Shown in pieces: positions 1 to 8,300 of a stretch of DNA of 43,506 nt. This DNA comes from an uncultured Clostridia bacterium (GTDB lineage: Bacteria; Bacillota; Clostridia; Oscillospirales; CAG-272). The stretch's first letter is position 1; every line of letters starts with the position of its first letter. The notes under the pieces are model-generated. The model ran no database searches. It saw only the letters and a list, made by a program, of their open reading frames with translations, and was not told the DNA's origin. The stretch lies in assembly GCA_945929845.1 (NCBI GenBank), contig CAMEON010000012.1, forward strand, positions 1 through 43,506, written 5' to 3'. The position numbers and the translations under genes are program-made.

Positions 1-79
1 GAAAGTCTTTGAAGGGGTCTGGGGGGACTTTCTTCAGAAAGTCCCCCCAGCGTTCCTCGTCGTTCCTCGTCGCTCCCCG
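1..79 (-). repeat. Hairpin repeat copy at left window edge
   Basis: A perfect inverted repeat with 15-bp arms (19-33 and 36-50, CTGGGGGGACTTTCT and its complement) and a 2-bp loop lies just after the malic enzyme stop codon. Read on the minus strand it continues into ACCCCTTCAAAGACTTTC, which matches the ACCCCCAAGAACTTTCAAA that follows the hairpin in the copies near 16.4 and 43.3 kb. It is therefore a minus-oriented copy of the dispersed hairpin element; the rest lies outside the window. It could act as a 3' stabiliser or weak terminator, but no T-tract follows. Confidence 0.75.
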
Positions 80-1252
80 TCAGACCCTCGCCACGCCGGT
101 GCGGCGAGCCGCTTCCATGACGGCATCTGCCACGGCACGGGCCACCCGCCGATCCAGTGCCGCCGGGAGGATATGGTTCTCGGACAGCTCTTCTTCCGGG
201 ATCAGGGCGGCCAGGGCCAGGGAAGCGGCCACCTTCATCTCCTCGTTGATGCAGGAGGCACGGCAGTCCAGCGCACCCCGGAATATGCCAGGGAAGGCCA
301 GCACATTGTTGATCTGGTTGGGGAAATCGGAACGCCCGGTTCCCACGATGCGGGCGCCCGCCGCCAGTGCCAGGTCAGGCATGATCTCCGGGGTGGGGTT
401 GGCCATGGGGAACACGATGGCGTCCGGAGCCATAGAGCGCACCATATCCTGGGAGACGATGCCGGGGGCGGAGACCCCCACGAACACATCCGCCCCTGCC
501 ATGCAGGCGGCCAGATCCCCGGTCAAGTGCCGGGGATTGGTCAGGGCGGCCATGGCCTCCTGGGCCGGGTTGTTCTCCGGCTTGCCCACATACAGGGCAC
601 CGAACCTGTCCACCATGGTCAGATCCTTCACGCCCATGTGGAGCAGGTGCTTTCCGATGGAGATGCCGGCGGCCCCGGCACCGTTGATGACCACCTTCAC
701 CCCGTCCATGGGCTTGCCCACCACCCGCAGGGCGTTGCGCAGGGCGGCCGCCACCACGATGGCGGTGCCGTGCTGGTCGTCATGGAAGACAGGAATATCG
801 CAGATCTCCTTCAGCCGCCGCTCGATCTCAAAGCACCGGGGTGCGCTGATGTCCTCCAAATTGATGCCGCCGAAGCTACCGGAGAGCAGGTACACCGTGC
901 GAATGATCTCCTCCGTGTCCTTGGAGCGGATGCAAAGGGGCACGGCGTCCACATCGGCAAAGGCCTTGAACAGGGCGCACTTGCCCTCCATCACCGGCAT
1001 ACCGGCCTCCGGGCCGATGTCCCCCAGCCCCAGCACCGCCGTGCCGTCGGTGACTACAGCCACCAGATTGCCCCGGCGGGTCAGCTCATAGGACTTGTCC
1101 ACATCCTTCTGTATCTCCAGGCAGGGTGCGGCCACCCCGGGCGTGTAGGCCAGGGACAGATCCTCCCCCGTCTCCAGCGGACACCGGGTCACTACCTCGA
1201 TCTTCCCGCCCCAGGCGGCGTGCTTCTTCAGCGATTCTTCTGCAATATTCAT
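80..1252 (-). CDS. NAD(P)-dependent malic enzyme
   Basis: Catalyses oxidative decarboxylation of malate to pyruvate in the cytoplasm. The 390-residue product has the N-terminal malic domain (SLAYTPGVAAPC near residues 33-44, TDGTAVLGLGDIGP) and a C-terminal Rossmann domain with GAGAAGISIGKHLL and the conserved VFHDDQHGTAIV. Length fits the short bacterial type without a phosphotransacetylase extension. The ATG at 1252 is chosen because GGAAAGGGAAACC precedes it and the conserved region starts there; an open frame extends 41 codons further upstream across the promoter and is not expected to be translated. It is monocistronic, with its own sigma-A promoter and a hairpin repeat right after the stop. 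Cofactor preference cannot be read from sequence. Family assignment is firm. Confidence 0.96.
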   Translation of the reverse strand: MNIAEESLKKHAAWGGKIEVVTRCPLETGEDLSLAYTPGVAAPCLEIQKDVDKSYELTRRGNLVAVVTDGTAVLGLGDIGPEAGMPVMEGKCALFKAFADVDAVPLCIRSKDTEEIIRTVYLLSGSFGGINLEDISAPRCFEIERRLKEICDIPVFHDDQHGTAIVVAAALRNALRVVGKPMDGVKVVINGAGAAGISIGKHLLHMGVKDLTMVDRFGALYVGKPENNPAQEAMAALTNPRHLTGDLAACMAGADVFVGVSAPGIVSQDMVRSMAPDAIVFPMANPTPEIMPDLALAAGARIVGTGRSDFPNQINNVLAFPGIFRGALDCRASCINEEMKVAASLALAALIPEEELSENHILPAALDRRVARAVADAVMEAARRTGVARV

Positions 1253-1285
1253 ACGGTTTCCCTTTCCATACATTGTTTGCCTCTG

Positions 1286-1314
1286 ATTATACCACATTCC
1301 GACCCAAAGGTCAA
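1286..1314 (-). promoter_or_regulatory. Sigma-A promoter of the malic enzyme gene
   Basis: On the minus strand TTGACC (1314-1309), a 17-bp spacer and a perfect TATAAT (1291-1286) stand 34 bp upstream of the ATG at 1252. Near-consensus and correctly spaced. Confidence 0.88.
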
Positions 1315-1356
1315 TAGTCTTTGTGGAAGTGTGGAAGCCGGACGGTTTGGGAGGAT

Positions 1357-1402
1357 GATACAGTTCAGCAGGCATTCTCCCGTACCCTACCTGAATTGTA
1401 CC
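1357..1402 (-). mobile_element. 46-bp deleted derivative of the hairpin MITE
   Basis: Read on the minus strand this is GGTACAATTCA, then GGTAGGGTACGGGAGAATG, then TGAACTGTATC. The ends are imperfect inverted repeats (9 of 11 positions) that match the ends of the full copies near 16.4 and 43.3 kb (GTTACAGTTCA and TGAACTGTAAC). The middle matches only the first part of those copies; the hairpin and distal half are missing. It looks like an internally deleted copy, a typical fate of non-autonomous elements. Confidence 0.6.
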
Positions 1403-1441
1403 CTTTGATTTCAGCGACGCAAATATTTATCCTGACTGCCC

Positions 1442-1470
1442 TTGAAATATCCATCGTTTTATGGTATACT
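1442..1470 (+). promoter_or_regulatory. Sigma-A promoter of the truncated gene at 1522
   Basis: TTGAAA (1442-1447), 17-bp spacer, TATACT (1465-1470). It points at a start codon about 50 bp downstream with a GGGGGAGGGG site. Confidence 0.75.
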
Positions 1471-1521
1471 CATTCCAGAAAACTTTATGCGGGTACGGCA
1501 GACGACCCGGGGGGGAGGGGC

Positions 1522-1593
1522 ATGATCGTGAAGGAAACGCTCAGGGACATTGTGAATCAGTATGATCCGATCGGGTTGCTTGGGAACCGCTGA
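1522..1593 (+). pseudogene. 5' fragment of a DUF1871/YugE-like gene cut by a MITE
   Basis: An intact promoter and a purine-rich ribosome site (GGGGGAGGGG, 1511-1520) lead into ATG 1522. The next 20 codons read as a plausible protein start ending in NQYDPIGLL, resembling the N-terminal 'I..xWDPIGL' region of the small DUF1871 (YugE-like) family. At 1583 the frame enters the terminal inverted repeat of the MITE-like element and stops after three codons (G-N-R-stop). No continuation of such a family was seen downstream of the element, so the rest was probably lost. The family match rests on a short stretch and is tentative; the truncation by the element is directly visible. Confidence 0.5.
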
Positions 1594-1742
1594 TTGATTC
1601 GGCGGCACATCTTCGGCACATCTTTTCCCGCCTGCTTCTTGCCGAAAAACTCGATGTACATCCAGTACATCTTGAGTTTTTCACAATCGCAGGCGAAAAA
1701 ATCTGTACCGAATCTGCACCACCTCATTAAATCAGCGGTTCC
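1583..1742 (-). mobile_element. MITE-like element, family 2, copy 1
   Basis: About 160 bp bounded by perfect 13-bp terminal inverted repeats, GGAACCGCTGATT (1583-1595) and its complement (1730-1742). Inside is an imperfect palindrome around GATGTACATCCAGTACATC that could form a long stem. A near-identical copy in the opposite orientation lies at 16856-17014 and a partial one at 28267-28306. No transposase is encoded. No clear target duplication is visible here: CTTG on the left, TTAA on the right. Confidence 0.82.
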
Positions 1743-1751
1743 TTAACGGCC

Positions 1752-1781
1752 TTGTTATTCTGCTCACTTTCTGCGCATACT
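1752..1781 (+). promoter_or_regulatory. Probable promoter for the gene at 1856
   Basis: TTGTTA (1752-1757), 18-bp spacer, CATACT (1776-1781). A small hairpin follows in the leader: GGGTCG (1801-1806) pairs with CGACCC (1819-1824). The promoter starts 10 bp beyond the MITE end, so the insertion may have altered its upstream context. Confidence 0.5.
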
Positions 1782-1855
1782 ACCCTTTGCGATCCATGTC
1801 GGGTCGCAAAAAGCAAAACGACCCCTGACACGGGTCGGAAAGGAAGAGATCGCCA

Positions 1856-2389
1856 ATGATAGAAAATGACGGTACAGAAGCAGGGGCAGGCGTGATGGAT
1901 CGGCAGGCATCGGAGTCCGCCGTCCGGAGCCACAAGTCCGGCGGAAAAACAGAGCAGGAACCGGTCGTGGCCATGGGCACCGAGATGTACAAGAATCTCA
2001 CCATGAGCTGTGACGCCACCGTTCACCTGCTGTCCCATGTCAAGGACGAGCGCATCAAGACCAGCATGACAGCCGCCCTGTGCTACTACGAAAAGAAGGC
2101 CGGAGAGGTGAAGAAGATCCTCTGTGACCATCAGGCAGAAGCGCAGGAGGAAGGCAAAATGACCCGGGCCATGGCTCACATGGGCATTCTCATGAACACG
2201 GCCATAGATGCCACCGACAGCCACATTGCCGAAATGCTCATTGAAGGCTGTACCATGTCCGCCACCGAGGCAGTCAAGCTCCGCAATCAGTACCGGGACA
2301 AGCCCGGATGTGAGGAGCTGGTGTCCCTGGCTGACGACATTGCCAACTTTGAGCAGAACAACATTGAGAGTCTGAAACAGTACCTGTAA
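1856..2389 (+). CDS. All-helical protein of unknown function
   Basis: 177 residues, no signal peptide or membrane segment. Residues 1-35 are polar and probably disordered; from about residue 40 (MGTEMYKNLTMSCDAT) to the end the sequence is strongly helical, with regularly spaced hydrophobics, and resembles a helical bundle of the ferritin-like/DUF2383 type. No clear di-iron ExxH pattern is present, so metal binding is not claimed. GGAAAGGAAGAG precedes ATG 1856 at suitable spacing. It is monocistronic and convergent with the surface protein gene. I do not recognise the family with certainty; it is judged real from the ribosome site, promoter and ordinary amino-acid composition. Confidence 0.75.
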   Translation: MIENDGTEAGAGVMDRQASESAVRSHKSGGKTEQEPVVAMGTEMYKNLTMSCDATVHLLSHVKDERIKTSMTAALCYYEKKAGEVKKILCDHQAEAQEEGKMTRAMAHMGILMNTAIDATDSHIAEMLIEGCTMSATEAVKLRNQYRDKPGCEELVSLADDIANFEQNNIESLKQYL

Positions 2390-2392
2390 CGC

Positions 2393-2430
2393 AAAACAGG
2401 GGGGAAGGCTCACTGAGTAAGCCCTCCCCC
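2393..2430 (-). terminator. Rho-independent terminator between convergent genes
   Basis: A GC-rich stem (GGGGGAGGGCT with AGCCTTCCCCC, read on the minus strand) is followed by TGTTTTG. It serves the minus-strand surface protein gene and may stop plus-strand transcripts too. Confidence 0.7.
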
Positions 2431-2455
2431 ACAGGAAGATGTGTTCCTTTACCGG

Positions 2456-3985
2456 TTACTGTTCCTTCTTCTTTCTCACAGCCACGCCGCAGACAGCCAC
2501 ACCCAAAGCCAGGACGGCAGACGCACCGCCCACCACGGACTTACATCCGGTGCTTTCGGTAGCCTCGGTATCCCCCTCGCCGGGAGCCTTTGTTCCGCTC
2601 TCCCCGGCGGCAGGCTGGGTGGTCTCCTCACCGGAGGGATCCTGGTTGGTCTCCTCGCCGGAGGGATCCGGCGTGGTGTCCTTGGTTGCTGTCTCAGAGG
2701 AAGGCTCCTGGCTCTCGTCCGGGGTCTTCTCATCCGTCTCGGTCTCGCTCTCCGGTTCCTCACCACCGTTCAGGGTGGTCACCATCTCGGACAACTTCAC
2801 CTCTGCATCAGCGGTCAGGGGAGCCACCAGGATGGCGTTGTAGCTACTGGTATCATTGTTATCGCCATCGTCCACGATCAGTATGTCGTCGATGACCTGT
2901 ATCATGGAGAAGCAATGTCCGTACACATCCGTGTCGAACTTCGGGGAGCCAACCTTCTCAAAGGAGCTGTCATCGTACACATCCACGCTCTGGCCACTCT
3001 TATCGCCTACGATCAGGTAGCCGCCGGCGTGAGCCACGCAGAATGCGGAGGTCTCCGTCTCAAAGGAACCGGCGCAGGCAGAGCCGTCCGGTGCGATCTT
3101 CATCACGCCGTACTTGCCGTTCTTGAACTTGGCGCACAGCCAGATGGTGCCGTCCTCGTCCACATCCAGGAAGTTACCGTCTTCCAGACGGGTCCCCTCC
3201 GGGAACACGGGGCAGTCATCGTCCGTGAAGATGATAGCACCGTTGGTACCGAACTCGGTATTCAGCACCGGGTTGGCAGGATCCGTCACATCGTAGCAGA
3301 CCAGGGCATCGTAGGCGTAATTCACCATGCAGTAGCAGTAGTACCTGTCGCCGATCCTGGCCACATCCACGCCGTTGACGCCGATCTGGATGCCGCCCAC
3401 ATCACCGGGCTGACCCCACTCATACACGGGCACCAGGGCAACCTCGTCCAGTGTCTTCTCGGTCTCGTTCACCTGTGCGATACCCAGGTTGACCACATTG
3501 TAATTGGAGGACAGGGCAAAGCCCACATACACATACCCTCTGTCATCAGCGCCGATACCCTTGGGGAAAGAGAACCGGGTAGCGGAGCTGTCCAGATTTT
3601 CCTCCTCATAGTGGTAGTACACATCGGTAATGGCACCGGTGGCCAGATCCAGCATGGCACAGCCCCGGAAGCCGGTACCGCCATTCAAATGACCAAGGAA
3701 AGCATACTTCAGGTCAGGGGAAACGGCAAAGCCTCTCACATTGATGCAGGCCAGCATCTCCTCGTTGTTGTCAAGCTCCGGTATCTCCTGATACCACCAC
3801 TCGTCATTCCAGAAATCCTCGGCCATATCAGAGCAGAAGTATTCCCCCTGCTGGCAGATAAAGGCCTGTAGCTCCACATCATCCCAGCTGTCAGCCGTCA
3901 CATCCGAGGACAGTGCAGAGGCAGACAGTGTAGCTACCGTCAGGATCATGGCCAGGCAAAGCAGCACGGACATTCCTCTTCTCAT
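2456..3985 (-). CDS. Secreted, C-terminally anchored beta-propeller-like surface protein
   Basis: 509 residues. A Sec signal peptide (MRRGMSVLLCLAMILTVA, cleavage near residue 25) is followed by roughly 370 residues rich in beta-type motifs such as GYVYVGFAL, GTIWLCAKF and GGYLIVGDK, spaced like blades of a propeller. A low-complexity acidic Ser/Thr/Pro/Glu linker then includes a DPSGEET duplication. The end is a hydrophobic helix and basic tail (VLALGVAVCGVAVRKKKEQ), an anchor arrangement common in gut Clostridia surface proteins. There is no LPXTG motif. AAGGAGATCGAGAATT precedes ATG 3985. Function is unknown; binding or sensing at the surface is inference from architecture. A YncE/LVIVD-like repeat family is possible. 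Confidence 0.85.
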   Translation of the reverse strand: MRRGMSVLLCLAMILTVATLSASALSSDVTADSWDDVELQAFICQQGEYFCSDMAEDFWNDEWWYQEIPELDNNEEMLACINVRGFAVSPDLKYAFLGHLNGGTGFRGCAMLDLATGAITDVYYHYEEENLDSSATRFSFPKGIGADDRGYVYVGFALSSNYNVVNLGIAQVNETEKTLDEVALVPVYEWGQPGDVGGIQIGVNGVDVARIGDRYYCYCMVNYAYDALVCYDVTDPANPVLNTEFGTNGAIIFTDDDCPVFPEGTRLEDGNFLDVDEDGTIWLCAKFKNGKYGVMKIAPDGSACAGSFETETSAFCVAHAGGYLIVGDKSGQSVDVYDDSSFEKVGSPKFDTDVYGHCFSMIQVIDDILIVDDGDNNDTSSYNAILVAPLTADAEVKLSEMVTTLNGGEEPESETETDEKTPDESQEPSSETATKDTTPDPSGEETNQDPSGEETTQPAAGESGTKAPGEGDTEATESTGCKSVVGGASAVLALGVAVCGVAVRKKKEQ

Positions 3986-4069
3986 AATTCTCGATCTCCT
4001 TGTTATGTATACGAGCCTTTCGGCCCGCCGGGCAGATATATTTGTGCTTCTTTCTCCCCGGTCATGGGC

Positions 4070-4075
4070 AGTATA
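4070..4075 (-). promoter_or_regulatory. Possible -10 box for the surface protein gene
   Basis: TATACT on the minus strand in an AT-rich upstream stretch (4064-4190), about 85 bp before the ATG at 3985. No good -35 box is seen at 17 bp. Confidence 0.35.
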
Positions 4076-4178
4076 TCACTTAATTGTGAATTTTGTTTGT
4101 ATTTTTTGGAAACGAATTGCAAACAATGCAAGGTTTTGGTAAAGTTTTTGCAAAATTCTTTCAGCTTTCGGGCAAAAA

Positions 4179-4619
4179 TCACAAATTCAAGCCGTGACCC
4201 TCCTTTCCCTGCCGCGCCCGCCGGGCAGCCCGCAGCTCCCGCCACAGGGCACTTCCCCCGGTCAGGATCAGCATCCCGCCGAACAGCCGGCGCACTGTGG
4301 CGGCATCCAGCGTCTGCAAAAGGCGGGTGCCCGCCAGTGCCCCGGGGATGGCAAAGAGCAGGAGGAACAGCACAAGGCTGCCGGGGATCCGGCGACGGCG
4401 GGCATGGAACAGGAGGGAAGCCCCTGCTGACAGCAGGAAAAAGACCAGGTTCAGCCCCTGAGCCTCGGTCTGAGCCAGGCCGCAGATGCCGGTCAGGTAC
4501 AGCACGAACAGCCCGGCACTCCCCACCCCCAGGCCGGACAGGACGGCGACAAAAAAGGTAGCCAGCACCGTGATAAACCAGGGCAATCTCATATCTGTTA
4601 CCATTCCCTTCTGAAACAT
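4179..4619 (-). CDS. TauE/SafE (TSUP) family permease, second half-gene
   Basis: 146 residues with about four membrane helices (ITVLATFFVAVLSGLGVGSAG, a segment near LNLVFFLLSAGASLLF, LVLFLLLFAIPGALAG, FGGMLILTGGSALW). The GLGVGSAGLFVLYL stretch is typical of the TauE/SafE repeat. Full-length TSUP carriers are about 250-270 residues with two such repeats, so this is half-size and follows another half-size gene by 21 bp. The family exports or imports small anions such as sulfite or organosulfonates; substrate unknown here. The start is uncertain: ATG 4619 is used, but ATG 4592 (MRLPW), behind AGAAGGG, is also plausible. Confidence 0.82.
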   Translation of the reverse strand: MFQKGMVTDMRLPWFITVLATFFVAVLSGLGVGSAGLFVLYLTGICGLAQTEAQGLNLVFFLLSAGASLLFHARRRRIPGSLVLFLLLFAIPGALAGTRLLQTLDAATVRRLFGGMLILTGGSALWRELRAARRARQGKEGHGLNL

Positions 4620-4640
4620 TGTGGATGTTCGGTGTCCCGG

Positions 4641-5099
4641 TCAGAAGAGCATCCGCACCCCCGATACGGCCACCAGCCCGGCGAACAACAGCCGCAGCAT
4701 ACGGGGGGATATGCGCTCCAATAACCACGCCCCCGCAAGCCCCCCAAGAGCCGCCGGGAGGAGAAGCATTGCCAGCTCCGCCGGGTCAGGCCGGATGCCG
4801 CCCAACCAGTACCGCAGGAAGGACACCGCTGACACCGGGAGCATGACAGCCAGTGCGGTAGCGAATATATCCTTCCTGTCCAGATACCGGCTCAGGGGGC
4901 GGTACACCCCCTCCCCGGCCGTGCAGAAGAACGACGGAGCGGGCAACCAGGGCAGTACCGTCACCAACAGGATGCCTCCGGCGGCACCCAGCAGGCCGTT
5001 GACAAGCCCCGCCCCGAAGCCCAGGGCGGCGCAGAGCACCTGCGGCCAGACCCCGGACAACCGGGTGACCAGGGGGCGGTTATCCTGCTCATGACGCAT
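4641..5099 (-). CDS. TauE/SafE (TSUP) family permease, first half-gene
   Basis: 152 residues. After a short polar N-terminus come about four helices, beginning with VLCAALGFGAGLVNGLLGAAGG, whose G.VNGLLGAGGG-like pattern is the TauE/SafE signature. AAGGAGAGGGGAACC precedes ATG 5099. With the next gene it forms a two-gene operon, and the pair probably assembles as a heteromeric carrier equal to one normal two-repeat protein. Neither gene looks frameshifted from the other: each has its own start, ribosome site and stop. Confidence 0.85.
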   Translation of the reverse strand: MRHEQDNRPLVTRLSGVWPQVLCAALGFGAGLVNGLLGAAGGILLVTVLPWLPAPSFFCTAGEGVYRPLSRYLDRKDIFATALAVMLPVSAVSFLRYWLGGIRPDPAELAMLLLPAALGGLAGAWLLERISPRMLRLLFAGLVAVSGVRMLF

Positions 5100-5140
5100 G
5101 GTTCCCCTCTCCTTTCAGGATGAAAAGTTACAGAATACAC

Positions 5141-5169
5141 TTGCATTTGCGCTTCATTCATGGTATAAT
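5141..5169 (+). promoter_or_regulatory. Sigma-A promoter of the ftsK/spoIIIE operon
   Basis: TTGCAT (5141-5146), 17-bp spacer, perfect TATAAT (5164-5169). The start codon is about 135 bp downstream, leaving a sizeable leader. Confidence 0.82.
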
Positions 5170-5190
5170 GGACTTTGTATATCCCTGCAA
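5162..5190 (-). promoter_or_regulatory. Probable opposing promoter for the TSUP pair
   Basis: On the minus strand TTGCAG (5190-5185), 17-bp spacer, TATACC (5167-5162). Its -10 box overlaps that of the ftsK promoter, so the two promoters face each other over the same DNA. Confidence 0.5.
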
Positions 5191-5304
5191 TGAATACCTG
5201 CTTAGTATGCGACAGACAGCAGTTGCTTATACTGCTTCCCCGCCGATGGGTCGTGTCTGTCCGGTGCGGTGTCCGGGGATATCTGACAGGAAGGAGCGCA
5301 GATC

Positions 5305-8300
5305 ATGGCCGGAAGCAGTAAGAACAGCAAAAGCACCAGTAACAATAAAGTCAACCGGAGTACGAATACCACCAGCAGTCCGCCGTCGGGCGGACGGACA
5401 GGCCGTGGGCAGCCGACAGCCCCCCCGGCGACCCCCGACCCCAAGGCACCGCCTGCCAAAGAGAGCCGTGCCCGGGTCTTTTCCCAGCAGTACCTGCCCT
5501 ACCTGTGGGGGGCGCTGGGGCTGTTCCTGGTTGTTTGTTTCTTGCTGGACATACTCTGTCAGGCGGACACCTATCAGGAGCACTGGATGGGCTTCATCGG
5601 CTTCTACCTGTGCCGAGGCCTGTTCGGTCTGTTTGGCTGGGCGGCTCTGCTGCTCTCCCCGGTCTTCTTCATGATGGCTGTCTCCTGGCGGCGGTACTGC
5701 CGCCAACACATGGTGGGCTTGCAGGTTCTGCTCTCCCTTCTGTTCATGCTGTTGGTCTCTGCTTTCGTCCATGTGTGCGTTTGCTCCTCGGATGCGGCTA
5801 TGGCCACGGTGGTCAACCCGGCGGAGCTGTTCCGCACCGGGGCTGACTGGAAAAGCGGCGGCGTGCTGGGTGGACTGTTGGGCTGGCTCCTGTACCGGGG
5901 TCTGCGGCTGGCCGGGACGCTGGTGCTGATGATCGTCACCCTGCCTCTCATCATCATGTTCCTTGTGGGTGTGACCCCGGTGGAGGTCTTCTCCCGGCTG
6001 TGGGCACACATACGGGCCATGATGGCGGCGCATAAGGAGAAGAAACAGCTCCGGCAGGCAGAGAAGGCCGAGGAACAGGCCGCCGCCCTGGAGGAAAAGA
6101 AGCAGGCTGTGGCGGCCAGGGCACGGGCGCAGGCCCGGGAGCGGGAAAAGGCGCAACGGGCACAGTGGAAGCCCAAGGCGGACGACCCGGAGGAGGACAG
6201 TGCCGACAAAGCCCTGGCGGACACAGTCCGGGTGGACAGCGTCCAAGTGGACAGCATCCGGGTGGATGCGAACACCGGGGAGGTACTGGATGACCGTCCG
6301 GAGGAGGATGCCCCGGAAGGTGCCCCCGACCGTCGTGGGGAGGATGACACCCGTGCCCATCCCACCGCCAAACGAAAAACGCACCGCCTGCCTGTAGGCG
6401 GCACCATTCCGGAGGAGGACGAGCCGGAGGACAGTCCTGTTGCGGACGAGCCTGTAAATTCCGTGACCGTGGAAGCCACAGGAGCGAACGCAGAACCGGA
6501 GTCCGATGCGGAGGGAGAGCTGTTCCGGCCTGTCTCGCCTGTCCGTGCCACCAGTGCCGTGCGGCGGGCCTCCCACATGGAGATCGACCTGGAGCCGGAG
6601 GAGGGAATGGATGTTCCTCCCGCCGGGCAGAATACCGATACGGACACAGATACAAACACGGATGCCACACCGGAACCGGACGAAGATGACCCGCTGGCAG
6701 AGCTGCCTATCCGTGGTTCCGGCCACAGGGCGAAGGGTGCAAAGCCGATTGATGCCGTTGCTCCCGACGGGAAAATACCCGGGGAACCGGAGGCCTCCGA
6801 TGCCGACGGCACGCCGTCGCCAAAGGACGCACCGTCCCCTGCCGCTACCGCCGCCGGGTCGGGAAAGGACAGTCCGGACAGTGCAGAACCGCCGCCCCCC
6901 TCCTATGTCTTCCCGCCGCTGGAGCTTCTGACCCGGGGCAGTGCCCGGTATGAGACCAATGAGGAAGAGATCCTCAAGGGCACCCGCACCCTGCGGGCCA
7001 CGCTGGAGAGCTTCCACATCCGGGTCAAGGACATCACCTGCTCCTGCGGGCCGACCGTGACCCGGTACGAGGTCAAGCCGGATGTGGGCGTGCGGGTGCG
7101 CTCCATCGCCAATCTGGTGGATGACATCGCCCTGGGTCTGGCCAAGACCGGCGTGCGGATCGAGGCTCCCATCCCCGGCAAGTCGGCGGTGGGCATTGAG
7201 GTGCCCAACGACCACCCGGCCACCGTGTACCTGCGGAACCTGTTGGAGACCTCCGAGTTTCAGAACCACAAGAGCCGGGTCGCCGCCTGCCTGGGGGCGG
7301 AGGTGTCCGGCCGCCCAGTGATCTTTGACATCAACAAAATGCCCCACCTGCTGATCTCCGGTACCACCGGCTCCGGTAAATCCGTGTGCATCAACTGTAT
7401 CATCCTGAGCATCCTGTACAAGGCCAAGCCGGAGGAGGTCAAGCTGATCCTCATCGACCCCAAGAAGGTGGAGTTCAATGTCTACCGGGGCATTCCCCAC
7501 CTGTACTGCCCCATCGTTACAGACCCCAAGAAGGCCGCCGGTGCCCTGTACTCGGCGGTGGCAGAGATGGAGCGACGCTTTGAACTGATCGAGGAGGTGG
7601 GTGTCCGCAACCTGACCGGCTACAACGAGGTGACGGCAGGCGACCCGGAGCATCCCCCCATGCCCCAGATGATCATCATCATTGACGAGCTGGCCGACCT
7701 GATGATGACAGCCCCCACCGAGGTGGAGTCCGCCATCTGCCGACTGGCTCAAAAGGCCAGGGCCGCCGGGATCCATCTGATCCTGGGCACCCAGCGTCCC
7801 TCGGTGGATGTCATCACCGGCCTCATCAAGGCCAACATTCCCTCCCGTATCGCCTTCACGGTCAAGTCCCAGGTGGACTCCCGCACCATCATAGACATTG
7901 CCGGGGCCGAGAAGCTGATCGGACGGGGCGATATGCTCTACGCACCGGTAGGAGCCACCAAGCCGCTTCGGGTACAGGGTGCCTTTGTCAGCGACGGCGA
8001 GGTGGAGGAGGTCGTCACCTTCGTCAAGGAGCACAACGAGAAGCCGGTGTACGACGAGTCCTTCACCCATCAGATCGATGTGGAGGCGGCCAAGTGCGGG
8101 AAAAAGAAGTCTGACGAGAGCAGCATAGACGACTTTGAAGCCCTGGACAGCGACGGAGAGGATCCCAAGTTCTGGGAGGCCGTGGAGGTGGCCGTGAACA
8201 ACGACAAGGTGTCCACCTCCCTGCTCCAGCGCCGGGCCGGACTGGGCTACGGTCGGGCCGCCAAGATCATAGACCGCATGGAGCAGTTGGGCTTCGTCGG

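Noticed and set aside
19..50. Perfect hairpin after malic enzyme as a standard terminator
   Set aside because: No T-tract follows on the minus strand, and the adjoining sequence matches the dispersed element.
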